Origin: Chaetomium olivaceum
Taxonomy: Eukaryota; Ascomycota; Sordariomycetes; Sordariales; Chaetomiaceae
Length of the DNA: 64,000 nt
Assembly (NCBI GenBank): GCA_039881045.1
Contig: JAYWVB010000026.1
Location: 310,001-374,000, forward strand
Direction: 5' to 3'
Numbering within the stretch: position 1 is the first letter of the stretch; each line of letters opens with the position of its first letter. The position numbers and the translations under genes are program-made. Below are positions 30,803-42,077 of this stretch, piece after piece. The notes below the pieces were generated by a model. That model was given only the letters and a program-made list of their open reading frames with translations. It searched no databases and had not been told where the DNA came from.

Positions 30803-32266
30803 CTATTTGGCACCAGCACCGGCAGCACCCCCGCTACCTCCGTCCCCCTTGCTCTTGTCCTCCACCAAGCTGTCCGCCATCGCGTCCGCGGTGGCCTGTT
30901 TCAACCGCTCGGTATCCTCCATCTTAATCTCCTTGGCCCCTGCTGTCTTGTCCTTCATCTCCCGCTCGTCGTCACTATCCCCGAGGCTAAATGGGTCGTT
31001 CTCCACGATCGGGTTGGGGTCGACCGAAGACAGAGGCTGCCACTTGCTTGCCTTGGCCGTGCCTCCAGGGCCGGGGGCGATCACGTCCTTTGGCGGAGTC
31101 TTGGGTGAGGCGTTATAGGCGTCGATGTCTTCGACCGTGTCGCGGAACGAGACTTTCCTGTCGCCCGGCTTGGGGGATTTGGAAGGCGGAGGCGGCTTAA
31201 AGAGATTCGGGTTGCTGCCGCCGAAGGGCTGTTGGGGTTGGATGGGCGCTGTCAAGCGAGTTAGTCTAGAGATTCATCGGCGATGCTCAATGCACGATTT
31301 AACTTACTGCCGTCACTGCGGAATTTCATCCCCGCAAAATCGTCGCTCAGCAGCTCGGGATCCGCATCGTAGCGGTCGTAGTCATTGCTCCTCCGCGTCT
31401 GGTCGCGAGTCGGCCGCCCGTGGAACTGACCACTTTCCTGAGCGTTGCGCTCATCTTCCTCATCGAACTGCTCGTCGATCCTCTTCTTCAGGTTGGTGAA
31501 CCACGAGTTGACCTTGGTCTGTGTTTCCATGAAACCCTTCCGCAGGCTCTCTTTAATCACGGGCAGATCATCGTCGATGAAGCTGTGCTCGCGGTCGTAA
31601 GGGTCGTCCTGCGGCCCAAGGCCGGTCTGCTGCCGGCGCGGATGGCCACCACCTGGATGGCCCCGATTGGCAGTCCTGGCCTCGTATGCGCCAACGTTTT
31701 CAAAGTGTTCGGCGAGTTGGCGCGCGTATATCTCGTCGGCCTCGAGCTGCGACTGGTCGGTAGACGTAGGCCCTAGGGGGTCTACAACCGGCCTCGGTGG
31801 CGGCGGAGGCGGGCGATCCCGCTCGGCGGCGTCAGGGTCTGTCATCTCGAGGAGCGCATTGAAGGCGGACTCGATGCGCCCACCGCTAGCCCTGAGTACC
31901 GCCCTGATGACGCTGTCATCGACAGTCGGAAATGCTTCTTTCAACATTTGCTGGCTCTTTTGTTCCTCGGTCAGTGGCCGGGGAGGTTTCGGCGGAGCAG
32001 CCTCTTCTGATCCGGTGGTGGTGGCGTTTGCTGAGGCGGGCGTTGTCGCCGTGTTGGACTTGACAGCAGCGTCCTCAGTATTCAACGTTCCCTGCTCCTG
32101 AACATCGTCGTCGTCCATCTCGAGAGGTCTCGCGGTCGTAGGAGATTCGGGCGCCGGGGGCGTCTTAGTCTAAAAATGCATATGTGAGCTGAGACATTCT
32201 GTAGATCAGGAGGCGCATCGAATTAGGGGCGCGGGTAGGGGTTCTCCTTACCGCTTCGGCCGACAT
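30803..32266 (-). CDS. cue5: CUE-domain ubiquitin-binding protein, CUE5-like
   Basis: Minus strand, exons 32266-32252 (only 15 nt, encoding MSAEA), 32169-31308 and 31248-30803; 440 residues. The CUE domain is clear: QQMLKEAFPTVDDSVIRAVLRASGGRIESAFNALLEMTDP, with the FP and LL ubiquitin-binding motifs. A long disordered region follows (Pro-rich, LEADEIYARQLAEHFE, VIKESLRKGFMETQTKVNSWFTNLKKR helix) and an acidic C-terminus with PFGGSNPNLFKPPPP. Yeast Cue5 is an adaptor that brings ubiquitinated aggregates to Atg8; any Atg8-interacting motif here would need testing. The tail ends in GGAAGAGAK. The promoter is shared with VPS20. Confidence 0.85.
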
Positions 32267-32904
32267 TTCGAGCTGTCTAATTTAGGTAGTTTTGGGAAAT
32301 GAGAGTGAGAATTGTGAAAGCCAAAGATGTAGGGCGGTAGGCAGTTTCCTTTTGGAGACTTAGGCGTTTATCAAGGAATGAGGGCTTGTTTGTCAGTGTC
32401 CGTTGAGGAATGTCGCCTTTGCAGCTGTCGCATGTGCCCAGATTACGTAGCCCCTCATGCGGCCCACCCCTCAAGCCACACCCAGCTGACGACTATCGAT
32501 AAGGTAGACGTCTGGAACAAACAAGTACCTTAGCATAAACTCTGGTATTGATTATGCCAAATATGAAAGCCCCCTTTTGAATGGAAAAGCAATATTAGAA
32601 ACAATATTTTATATTCCAATAATAAATCCCACTTCAAGCGAGTTGCTGCTCATAATTTCTCTCGTAGCCTTGTTGCTAGGCCTAACCTTGATGAGTAACA
32701 TTCTCGAAGAAACCGAGTATTCTGTACGAAGCCAATCCCTGTCCGAGCCGCGCAGGAGTGACGTCTCGGCGCTTCAAACCACCACTCTTCCATCCCTCCA
32801 CTATCACGACATTAGCGAGGGCTGGACATACTCCAATAATCAGCCCCTCCTCCACAACCATCCCCCACCACCACGCCATCGACACGGCCGATCCAAATGT
32901 CACA
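32267..32904. promoter_or_regulatory. Divergent promoter, CUE5-like (-) and VPS20 (+)
   Basis: 638 bases between opposite starts, with an AT-rich core at 32540-32640. A plus-strand frame entering VPS20 from 32577 is an artefact of the shared register; it lacks the VPS20 N-terminus. Confidence 0.5.
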
Positions 32905-33751
32905 ATGGGCAACTCTCCCAGCCGTATAACGGCCCAAGACCAGTCCGTTCCCTCCCTCCGATCCCCGGAATCACCCGCCCCCTCCCACCTAAGCACCCTA
33001 AACTAACCCATCGCGTGCCCACCCCGGCCGCCCCCCCTGCAAACAGAGCAATCCTCGACCTCAAAATCCAACGCGACCGCCTGCACCAATACCAGCGCCG
33101 CATCACGCACCTGACCGACCGCGAGACCCAAGCCGCCCGCCAGCTCCTCGCCAAGGGCGACAAGCCCCGAGCGCTGCTGGCGCTGCGGCGCAAGAAGTAC
33201 CAGGAGTCGCTTCTCGCAAAGACCGACGCGCAGCTGGAGCAGCTGGAGCGGCTGACGTCGTCGGTGGAGTTCGCGCTGATTCAGAAAGACGTGCTGTTCG
33301 GCCTGCAGCAGGGCACGAGCGTGCTGAAGGAGATCCATGCGGAGATGGGGGGCATTGAGAATGTGGAGAAGCTGATGGGGGAGACGGAGGAGGCGATTGC
33401 GTATCAGAGGGTTTGTGGTCCCCCTTTTTTTTGGTTCTGGTTCTTGTTCTTCGGCCATGATTTTTCTCTTCGCGCCGTGTTCTGGAATTCGTCAGTGTGC
33501 TAATGATATATTGTTGGGGTGGAATAGGAAGTCAGCGAGATTATCGGGGGTAGGATATCCGTGCAGGACGAAGAGGAGGTCGAAGATGAGCTGGCCGCGC
33601 TTGAAGCCGAGGTTGGCAAGAAGGAGGGGCGCAACGATTGCCGAGCGTACCCGATACCCAGCTGCCGGCACAGAATAAAGCTGGGGAGGAGGGGCAGGCT
33701 GAACAGGCTGGACGGACCCCACAGACCGAGAGACAGGCGATGTTGGCTTGA
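32905..33751 (+). CDS. vps20: ESCRT-III subunit VPS20 (CHMP6), with one apparent frame break
   Basis: Exons 32905-32942, 33047-33410 and 33528-33751. Exon 1 encodes MGNSPSRITAQD, the canonical N-myristoylation start of VPS20; the splice gives QAILDLKIQRDRLHQYQRRI. The Snf7 core follows (LLAKGDKPRALLALRRKKYQE, LEQLERLTSSVEFALIQKDVLFGLQQGTSVLKEIH, VSEIIGGR, DEEEVEDELAALEAEV). VPS20 links ESCRT-II to ESCRT-III on endosomes. At about 33630 the frame slips: after KKEG, the conserved tail (AQRLPSVPDTQLPAQ ... RQAMLA) is one register away and ends at TGA 33749-33751. One extra G in GAGGGGCGC restores 208 residues; without it the tail is 57 unrelated residues ending at 33764. Confidence 0.9.
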
Positions 33752-33764
33752 TAAACGGGAGTGA

Positions 33765-34279
33765 GGAGTCCAGGGGTAAAGGGTTGGATGCATGTATGGC
33801 GCTAGGGGTTTGAATATTATGTTTTGGTTGCCAGTGAGTCTATGCTATGCCTGCTCAGGCTTGTAGCGGGATAGCAATGCTCCAAAGAGAGCCGCACCAA
33901 TCTGCCATGGTTGGAAACAAGACGTTACAACAGAAGGATAAAGTTTATTTACCCAGTTTATACCATACAAGACCGCCCGGTCTATCAATGAATAATGCGG
34001 CCAGGCCATAGCAGCCGTCCAATGACCAGTAAAGTCCTCGCAAAGCAAACAAAATCTAAACCATCGCCAGCCCGTTCCCATGGTATCGCATGTCCGTTCG
34101 CCAAGCCATAACGCCCCCTGGTCCACCACAAAATGTCCGCCAAAACCGTTGCCGGTAGGATACAATTGGTTCTCTGAAGGTTCAACGAAATCGTCCGTAC
34201 ATAGATGTCCAACATTGGGGATACAAGCCCCTGGGGGCTTTGTTGAGCAGGCTTCTCGCATAAGCCTGCAACCAGCCGC
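33765..34279. other. Convergent 3' region, no gene seen
   Basis: Spacer between VPS20 (+) and the DUF2293 gene (-). Minus frames here (33845-34261) have no splice support or motif. Confidence 0.4.
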
Positions 34280-37234
34280 TTAGTCTAGCGTAATCACCTC
34301 ATCCCTCCTGGGGGTTGGGCGCCCGACATGCGGCTGGTACGGAAGACCCGGATACGCTGGGGTCGCCACCGAATGCGAACGGGGCCGGTAAATGGGGTCT
34401 CCCGCTTCGTAGAAGGGGCCACCGCCCCCTTGGGTATGTGCCTCAAGACTGTGCATATGGTAAATACCAGTGCATTGGAAGTATGGGAGCTCATTACCTT
34501 GGATGGGGACGAATATACTCAATCCCAACCATACGTTCCTGCCTCGGGTACCCCTGGGTTTGTTGGGCGGCGAAAGGCACATTTTCGCTGTGGAATGTAG
34601 GGACTTCGACCCTCCCTACCACTCGTTCGATCCGTTGGCCTGGACCGGGGAGTTGCCGAGCGTCGTATCGCGCAACGCCGCCGACTGGCTGTTGTGGATT
34701 GCCCTGCTGTTGCGCCGCGGGCCACAGGCCGTAACGGCCTGCTTCCGCTGGGGGTGGGCGTGGCTCGTGCTGCCGGGGGAACTTATTGGAAACTCGAACA
34801 ATTTCCACAAACTCACCCGGCAGACTTTCGATCCGCTGGTCGATGCTAGAGTCAACCTGCCGTCTGTCGCGGTAATCCAGCCAGCCTCGGCCAAGGTGGC
34901 TAACGTCGTCCCGCTGTATAGGGGACGGGCGGCGATTGTCCGAAGACACATAAGCGGGGTCCATATGCCGCGGCGGCTCTCTGGACTGCGGCGCGTAGTC
35001 CTGGATTATGATCGGCCGGGACTCCGACCTAAGGATAGCCCCGTCATGTCCAATCCAGATCGGCCGTCTCCCGGGCCGGAGGTCCATGTCATCCCGGGTC
35101 GCGACACCATCCCACCGTACCGGGGGATACCGGGAGTCTAACCCGCTAGAAGTCGCTAGCATACCACTGTTCCCAGTTGCGCTAGCGTCTTGAGGGTTTA
35201 GCAAAATGAAAGGTTCCCGGTGTTGGTCGGCGATCAGGGGCATCCGGCCTGGACCTGAGCGTGGAGGAAGCTTGATAAAGCCTTCCTCTGGGAAATCCGG
35301 ACGGTTATTGTATGCCGCAGCGACCGCACCAACGGTTCTCCCCGCATGGTGGGTTGTACTGCTAATCGAACTCTGCCCGGCATAGGAAAGGGCGGGCTCG
35401 GGTGGGTAATATGAGGTGGGGAATCGCGGGGGCTGGCTCGGTGCCCCCGGGGATGCAGGCTCGATGGACGGCAGGAGATAATCCTTGAGATCCTGACCAT
35501 GGTGGTCCACTCGCTCAACCTCGGGAGCCCCATACGGGGTGGTCCGAGACCCAACTATAGGCCTGAACCCACTGCTAGGCGTGTACTCCCGGGTGCGAAT
35601 CTGCTGTGGTATGTGATAGGTCGCCGTCGGAACCGTCCTCTGTGGCTCATTAACCCGGTTTCCCGGCTCATGAGGCACATCTACAGAAGACAGGGGACTA
35701 CCATGGGGGCGGTGAGCATGGTACGCTGACTCCCCTGGGTTGCGGGTCACCGCCCCGGGGTCTGCGCGACCGGGCTCGCCCGCCCTCCATTGCTGTGGTC
35801 CGTGACTAGCAGACCTATCCGTGGCATTGGGGCCATTGGAGGCCATCGGCTCGTCATTCTCAAGCCTCTGCCGTTCCACAGCCTGATGCCAGGCCTGATC
35901 TCGAGCCGCTTGGTAGCGCTGGAAGCCCCGCTGCCCCCACTTGACCGCCTTCTTGTCTTTGCGAGAGGGCTTCTTGATCTTTTGCGGCGCGTGGTTTGCT
36001 CGAAGCCCTTCGCTGCGAGCGCTGTTAATCGCCAGCGGAGCCGGTGACGGGCCGGTGGCTGGCGGCTCTGCCCGGACTGGCACGTCATGTCTCATCACGC
36101 GTTCCACGGGGTTCTCGTCTGCCGATGAGACGGCGGAAGAGTCATCTTCCTCATCGTCGGAGTCGGAGTCGTCGCTCTCGGAGTCCGAGATGACTATAAC
36201 CTCACATAGAATCTCATCAAGCTGGTCCCGTCCTGTCTCCTCGTCTCCTCGCCACTTGACTAGGATGTCGAGACAGAGCGATTCAACAGCCTTCCTCGCG
36301 TTGACGTAGGCCGTTTCCCTGAGCAACTGGTCGTACCTAGTGTGGTTATGTCGGATATGAGCAAGAACCGCCAACTGAACACGGCGTGAAAGGGTAACAT
36401 CGGGGGCGAGCCCAACTGGGGGCCATCCTTGCCGGTCGGCCTCGACTATGGGTTGGGGGTGAGACGGTGCACTTTATGGATCTCTGGGATTTTTCAGCTG
36501 GGGTGTGTGTACTGGACCTACCTTATTGAAGGCATGTTCGATGATCGCCTGGCGATCGGTATTGGGTATGCGAGGAAACAGATCCCTTATAGCTGCGTCA
36601 GCCTGCTTGTTAATGTCCTCTTGCCTCTCCGGGATGGGCTCAGGTAGGCCAGGGGCACCACTAATGGCCTCAAACTGGTCATCTCCGAGGGTTGCCCGTG
36701 CCTGCTCCACGATAGTTTGCCGAATGTGATGACCGACTCTGTTTAAATGAGAGCTGAGCCTTTTGGATAACCCATTGATCGACTAAGCAAACTGTTAGCC
36801 CTAGATATGCTGATGAAGGGGATGACCTTGACAAACTGTGACGATGAATATCATAGCATCCTGCTCGCGGGAGAGCTCTTTGCATGCTGTTGTCAGAGCA
36901 GGATTCCCGATAGGAACAAACTCAAAACCCGGCGGCGGCTCCCTTTTTTCGGTGAACTAGCGACAGATCAGTGCCTAGGCTCGCTTGAGCGGTGGGTGAA
37001 GCGGTGCAAGCCGAATACCTCGAATTCGAGCTTCTTTTTCTTCTCCTTGTTCTCGATGAATTCGAACCACGATTTGTGCTTGGAGCTAACCTGTGGTTTA
37101 TCGGGTCGTGCCACCAAACCTGGTGGTAAGGGTGCTGTCCAGTCTATCACGTTGCCTCTGCGGTCTCTCTTGTGCCGTTCCTTGGCGTGGTCGCCAGTGC
37201 CCACGCCCGGGACATTTCTCTTTTCTCTTCCCAT
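34280..37234 (-). CDS. DUF2293-domain protein with long disordered C-terminus
   Basis: Minus strand, five exons: 37234-37019, 36956-36837, 36782-36522, 36440-34498, 34448-34280; 902 residues, all junctions in frame. The N-terminal ~90 residues match the start of fungal DUF2293 proteins (SKHKSWFEFIENKEKKKKLEFE, PPPGFEFVPIGNPALTTACKELSREQDAMIFIVT, LSKRLSSHLNRVGHHIRQTIVEQA). The DUF2293 helical domain follows: DINKQADAAIRDLFPRIPNTDRQAIIEHAFNK, RRVQLAVLAHIRHNHTRYDQLL, VNARKAVESLCLDILVKWRGDEETGRDQLDEILCEVIVISDSE. After an acidic patch (SDSESDDSDSDDEEDD) come ~600 Pro/Arg/Tyr-rich disordered residues. A histone-fold-like or chromatin link is sometimes suggested for the family, but no function is established. 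Confidence 0.85.
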
Positions 37235-38185
37235 CGGGACCGATAATTCATCAGTTTACCACGGCGCAACATGTACGCAACAAGCGTCTCGACAAATGAG
37301 CATCGGACACGAGACAGCCACGGCGAGCGTCGGTCCCAGCTACCACGGCCGGAACTCGGGCCGTCAGGCGCACAAGGCTGTTCTCGTTCTGAAAGACCAC
37401 TCTTCGGGCTTCTGGACAATCAAACCGGATGCGAAGAAAAGGAAATACGCGTAGGGGCAGCAGAATAATGGTCGAAAGAAAATAAAACCCGAAAGAGAAA
37501 CACAGAATATTCAATCCTGTGGTTGGCAGGAGAATGCCACCCAAAAGGGGTATTGCACTTGAATTTCCGTCGCAGTTCTCTTGTTGCAGAGGAGGCCTCA
37601 AATCGCGCTGCAGAGGAATGGAAGGGCGACGACGTTTTTGGCTGCAAACCACTCCCACTGTGGCCGGGCACAGATTTTATCTGGAATGGCGTCGGCACCT
37701 TTCAAGTCGACTCTGACAACGGGGGAAGGCGCAAAGCAGATGGGAGGTTTGCTTGTCGCACCAGCCTTTGGGCAACTCGGGGTGGAGCCTTGAATGTCTC
37801 GAGCCTAAGGCATCAACGATCACTGGATGCCCGGCTTGTGTCACCCGACCTCCGACTTCCCCGAGTTCACACAACTGCCTGCCGTTTCACGTTGGCGAAT
37901 CAATGTGCTTTGCCAAACTCGGTTGAAACCATTGAACTCCAACATCAGGTCAACAAGCTGTGCTCATAGGGATGTTTTCTTGATGAAAACGGCATGCTCC
38001 TGAGCCGGTCTTTATTGCTTGCCACTTTCATTTCTCCCTTCCTTGCAAAACTGTAGTTGCGGATGGGTGTGGATTGAGACTAGAGGAGAGCATCAACTGG
38101 TGGTGCAGTGGCCAAGAATACGACTTGAAACTTTGAATGCCAAATCCTCCGAAATCCATCGTCAAGGTCTTTCGTACAAAGTACC
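37235..38185. promoter_or_regulatory. Divergent promoter region, DUF2293 gene (-) and DHX35 (+)
   Basis: About 950 bases between opposite start codons. Frames within it, such as 37523-37969 plus, have no conserved features or splice sites. No motif can be named. Confidence 0.4.
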
Positions 38186-40258
38186 ATGGCAGACTTTGAC
38201 CTCGGGGCAGCATTCATCCCTGCCCTCCACAAGCCAGCAGAGCTTTTGCCAATAGCAAAGCACCGCAGGTCTCTCTTGTATCTCATCGAGACATCCCCTG
38301 TAACCATTGTTGTGGGCCAGACAGGCTCTGGCAAAAGCACGCAGATTCCCCAGTTTCTAGAGCGCGCTGGCTGGTGTGCTGATGGGAAGATTATTGGCAT
38401 CACTCAGGTGCGTTTCCATGATATGAGCGGTGCACTCATTGGTAGCGGGACTAACATCATATCTTTCTTCTAGCCGCGCCGCGTTGCTGCCACAACGGTA
38501 GCGATTAGGGTTGCCGGAGAGTTTGGTTGTGACGTTGGGAAGGAGGTTGGCTACTCGATACGGTTCGAAGATGCCACTTCCGAGACCACTCGCATCAAGT
38601 TTCTCACCGATGGTCTCCTCATACGAGAGGCCCTGGTGGACCCCTTGCTCTCCCGTTACTCTGTGATCATGGTGGACGAAGCCCACGAGAGATCCATCAG
38701 CTCCGATATTTTGCTAGGGTTGTTGAAGAAGATCCGCAAGAAGCGGCCGGACCTGAGGATTATCATCAGTAGCGCAACCCTTCAAGCAGAGGAGTTCCGC
38801 GACTTCTTTTCGGAACCCAAAGAAGAAACGCCCAACGGCAAGGAGGATGGGGCCGATGCGTCCATTGTCAGCTTGGAAGGTAGGACTTACCCGATAGACA
38901 TCCTCTATCTCGACTCTCCGGCCGAGGATTATCTTGAGAAAGCCGTCTCTACGGTTATCGACATTCACGCAAACGAGCCCAAGGGTGATATCCTTGTCTT
39001 CTTAACCGGGAGAGATGAGATTGAGCAGGCTGTCCAAGCCATCTCGGAACGCTCAGCCCAGCTTCCACCAGGTTCTCAAGCCATTCTCCCACTGCCACTC
39101 TATGCCGGCCTGCCCACCGACCAGCAGATGTATGTATTTGAAGAAGCGCCCGAGAACTTCAGAAAAGTCATATTCTCTACCAACATCTCCGAGGCATCAG
39201 TAACGATAGACGGCATCGTCTACGTTGTGGATTCTGGCTTCGTCAAACTCCGCGCTTACGACCCCAAAACGGGCATCGAGAGTCTGACAGCAACCCCTGT
39301 TTCTAAAGCATCGGCAGCGCAACGAGCAGGCCGAGCCGGGCGTACAAAACCTGGCAAGTGCTTCCGACTGTACACCGAGGAGGCATATCAATCACTGCCT
39401 GACGCCAATATTCCAGAGATACAACGCTCAAATCTTGCACCCTTCGTGCTCCAACTCAAGGCGCTGGGCATAGACAACGTCCTGAGATTCGATTTCCTCA
39501 CGCCACCACCAGCAGAGCTAATGGTCAGGGCGTTGGAGCTGCTCTACTCGCTCGGGGCACTAGATGACTATGCCAAACTGACCAAGCCCCTGGGCCTGCG
39601 GATGGCTGAGCTGGCGGTCGAGCCTATGATGGCGAAGACGCTCCTTTCAGCCCCATCATTTGGGTGCCTGAGCGAGATCTTGACGATAGCAGCCATGACG
39701 AGTCTCGGCGGGAACATCTGGATTCAACACGAAGGGGAGAAGAAGAAGACAGAAAGCGCGAAACGGAAATTCGCCGCCGAAGAAGGCGACCATCTTACCC
39801 TTCTCAACGTCTACCAAGCGTTCGTGACAAAGGGTCGGAAAGAATCCCGTTTTTGTCACGAAAACCTCCTTAACTTCAAGTTGATGGCGCGGGCGGTTAG
39901 CATCCGGGCTCAGCTAAAGCGGTACCTCGAACGATTCGGTCTCAACGTTGACGAGTCTCTCGCGACACATGCCACCTCGACGGCAAACAACAAAGCAGAG
40001 CAGATTCAGCGGTGCCTGACGGCGGGCTACTTTGCTCATGCCGCGAGGATGCAGCCAGATGGGACGTTCCGGAACGTTTCGGGGACAACGGTGCTTCATG
40101 CCCATCCGAGCTCCATCATGTTCAACCGCAAGGCGGATTGGGTTATCTTCCACGAGGTCATAGAAACGGGAAGCAAGACGTTCATACGGGATATCACTCG
40201 GATCGAGAAGTCGTGGTTGTTGGAGTATGCGCCGGAATTTTATAAGACGACCAGTTGA
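38186..40258 (+). CDS. dhx35: DEAH-box RNA helicase, DHX35-like
   Basis: Exons 38186-38407 and 38474-40258 (donor GTGCGT, acceptor TTCTAG) encode 668 residues. All superfamily 2 motifs are present: GQTGSGKST (residues 44-52), PRRVAATTVA (Ia, just after the splice), TDGLLIRE (Ib), VDEAHERS (II), SSATLQ (III), LVFLTGRDEIE (IV), STNISEASVTIDG (V) and QRAGRAGR (VI). These are followed by the winged-helix, ratchet and OB-fold regions (FLTPPPAELMVRALELLYSLGAL, FCHENLLNFKLMARAVSIRAQL, VLHAHPSSIMF). The short N-terminus, which begins almost directly at the helicase core, is typical of DHX35, a spliceosome-associated helicase absent from budding yeast. No frame problem is seen. Confidence 0.93.
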
Positions 40259-42077
40259 TCACGCCGGTCACGCGACACTTTTCGGAATTAGGTGGAGGAT
40301 GGAATTTGACTTTGGGCCACCATCTAAGGCTGGAGATAGATTTCTTATCCAAGCTGATGCCTTATCCATAAGAAATACACACGACTTGTCACCTTGTCTT
40401 CTGTGGTTAGTTACCGGGTTGTGGGATCGTTTGGGTGCCACCACCGGGTAGGCCCGCCGCGACTACCTTACCCAACAAGATGATGGGATGCATGTCATCA
40501 ATCGCCGAGACAGCAACCCAGCAGCGCAAACCCGGCATCATGTTACATGTAACTATGCCGCTATGCACTTGATATGGAGATAGATGTGTCGCACCGCTGC
40601 TGCACGATCAGTGACGGAATCATGGGGGTAGTCATCTAACCAGTTATGTCACTCAAATGTGAAAATAAAGTTCCGCACAGTAAGCAGCCGAGCGATTATG
40701 CCGTGTCACATTTACCAAATAGTGTACTTCAATAGTTATTTATTCCTTATGCAAGTTTGCGGGTGATGTGCTTGCTTCGATAAACCAACCACACACAGCC
40801 CGCCGTTGTTTCACGCGCTCAGGCACTTTCAGGAAGGAGTTTGGACGGGAGAAACCAAACAAGAACGGGTCGGACGGAAATCGAAAAACATCACACGAAC
40901 CGCTTTACCAAACATTTCGCCCCAGCACCATAAAAAAAACAACCATTATCTCCAATGGAGCGCCTTGCTCTTACAAGTGAATTTTTTTTAGCATTGAAAA
41001 TGAGCTCGCAAAAAGTACAATTGCCCCTGATTAATGAGCCTGGGAGACATGCTTCTTCCCCTTTCAGGCGAAATGAGTTAGCGCGACTGGTCATCCGTTC
41101 CTGCGTCTGGCCTGGGGTTTGTGCGGGGCTGCAGGCTCTGACTGGCGGGACCGGTGCAACGGTGAAAGCCGCGTGCAGCTGCTGCGAACCAGCCCGCCTC
41201 AATATGATTGGAGAAGACCCTGGGCGGATCCCCACGAGGTGGGTCGGCAACACTCCCCCTTTTTTAATTGAGACGAAATTAGCAATTTCTATTCGTCCAC
41301 TACCGGGCCCAGGGTCAACAAGAGCAAGACAGTGGGAAGCGGTGGACGCAGAGCCTCCCTGGCCTGCCCCTGTGCCTGGCTGAGCCTGGCAATCCCTCAA
41401 CGGAGATTTGGAGACCGATGGAACAAGGCTAGGGGTGCCTTGATCGTGCCGTCGCTTCAGGGCCTAGCCTGCCGAAGGGGCTCCCGTCCCAGCTCCTTCT
41501 TCCTCCCGTAACCGTAAAACCTAATCCCTAATTCACCACCTACCACCACGCTCTTTCCCACCCCCTTCCGCTCTTTTGCACCCAATCCTCCGGAGCACCG
41601 ATCACCGATCTCGTCTCCGAAGCCTCGACGGCAACACCAACTTCACATCGTCTCCCGACGTGTGATCTGTCACTCCTTTTTCAAGTTCCGTCTTGCCAAT
41701 AGGCGCGCCATTCATTTCTACACCGACAAGCGACGACGACCTCGCGTGTCACGACATTCTTTTAGATTGCGGCTTTGGGTTTTTGGTGGTCTGATCCTAA
41801 AGTAATCCGCGACGTTACGGTAGACGTGCTGCTTGGTTTTCGAAGTTGGATTTGGTCTTGTTTTCCCTCTACTCGTCGAGGACCAGGGGTTTCTCGCCAT
41901 TTTCCTGTTCTGTGGCACGACTGTTATGACAACACGCTTTCGCACTATCCCAGGTCGACAATCTCTTGCGGTTTCTTCAGACACCAACCGAAGCATACGA
42001 CCCAACACCTGCTCGCCCGGAATTACCAGATTGGTGCTCGGATTTGAGGACGTGTGTTGGGCGAACACAGGGTATCG
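40259..42077. other. Long intergenic region / 5' leader of the next gene
   Basis: About 1.8 kb without a supportable gene. The first 700 bases are AT-richer. 41450-42070 is pyrimidine-rich, as expected for a transcribed leader of the gene at 42078. Frames at 40955-41383 plus and 40891-41400 minus overlap each other and lack features. Confidence 0.4.

Noticed and set aside
32577..32904. Upstream extension of the VPS20 frame to an ATG at 32577
   Set aside because: VPS20 starts with MGNSPSRITAQD at 32905 in another register; the extension is promoter and intron sequence.
34470..35141. 223-codon plus-strand frame inside the DUF2293 gene
   Set aside because: Opposite strand of a long, well-supported exon; no motifs.
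37523..37969. 148-codon plus-strand frame in the DUF2293/DHX35 spacer
   Set aside because: No recognisable domain, no splice context, overlaps other frames; treated as promoter sequence.
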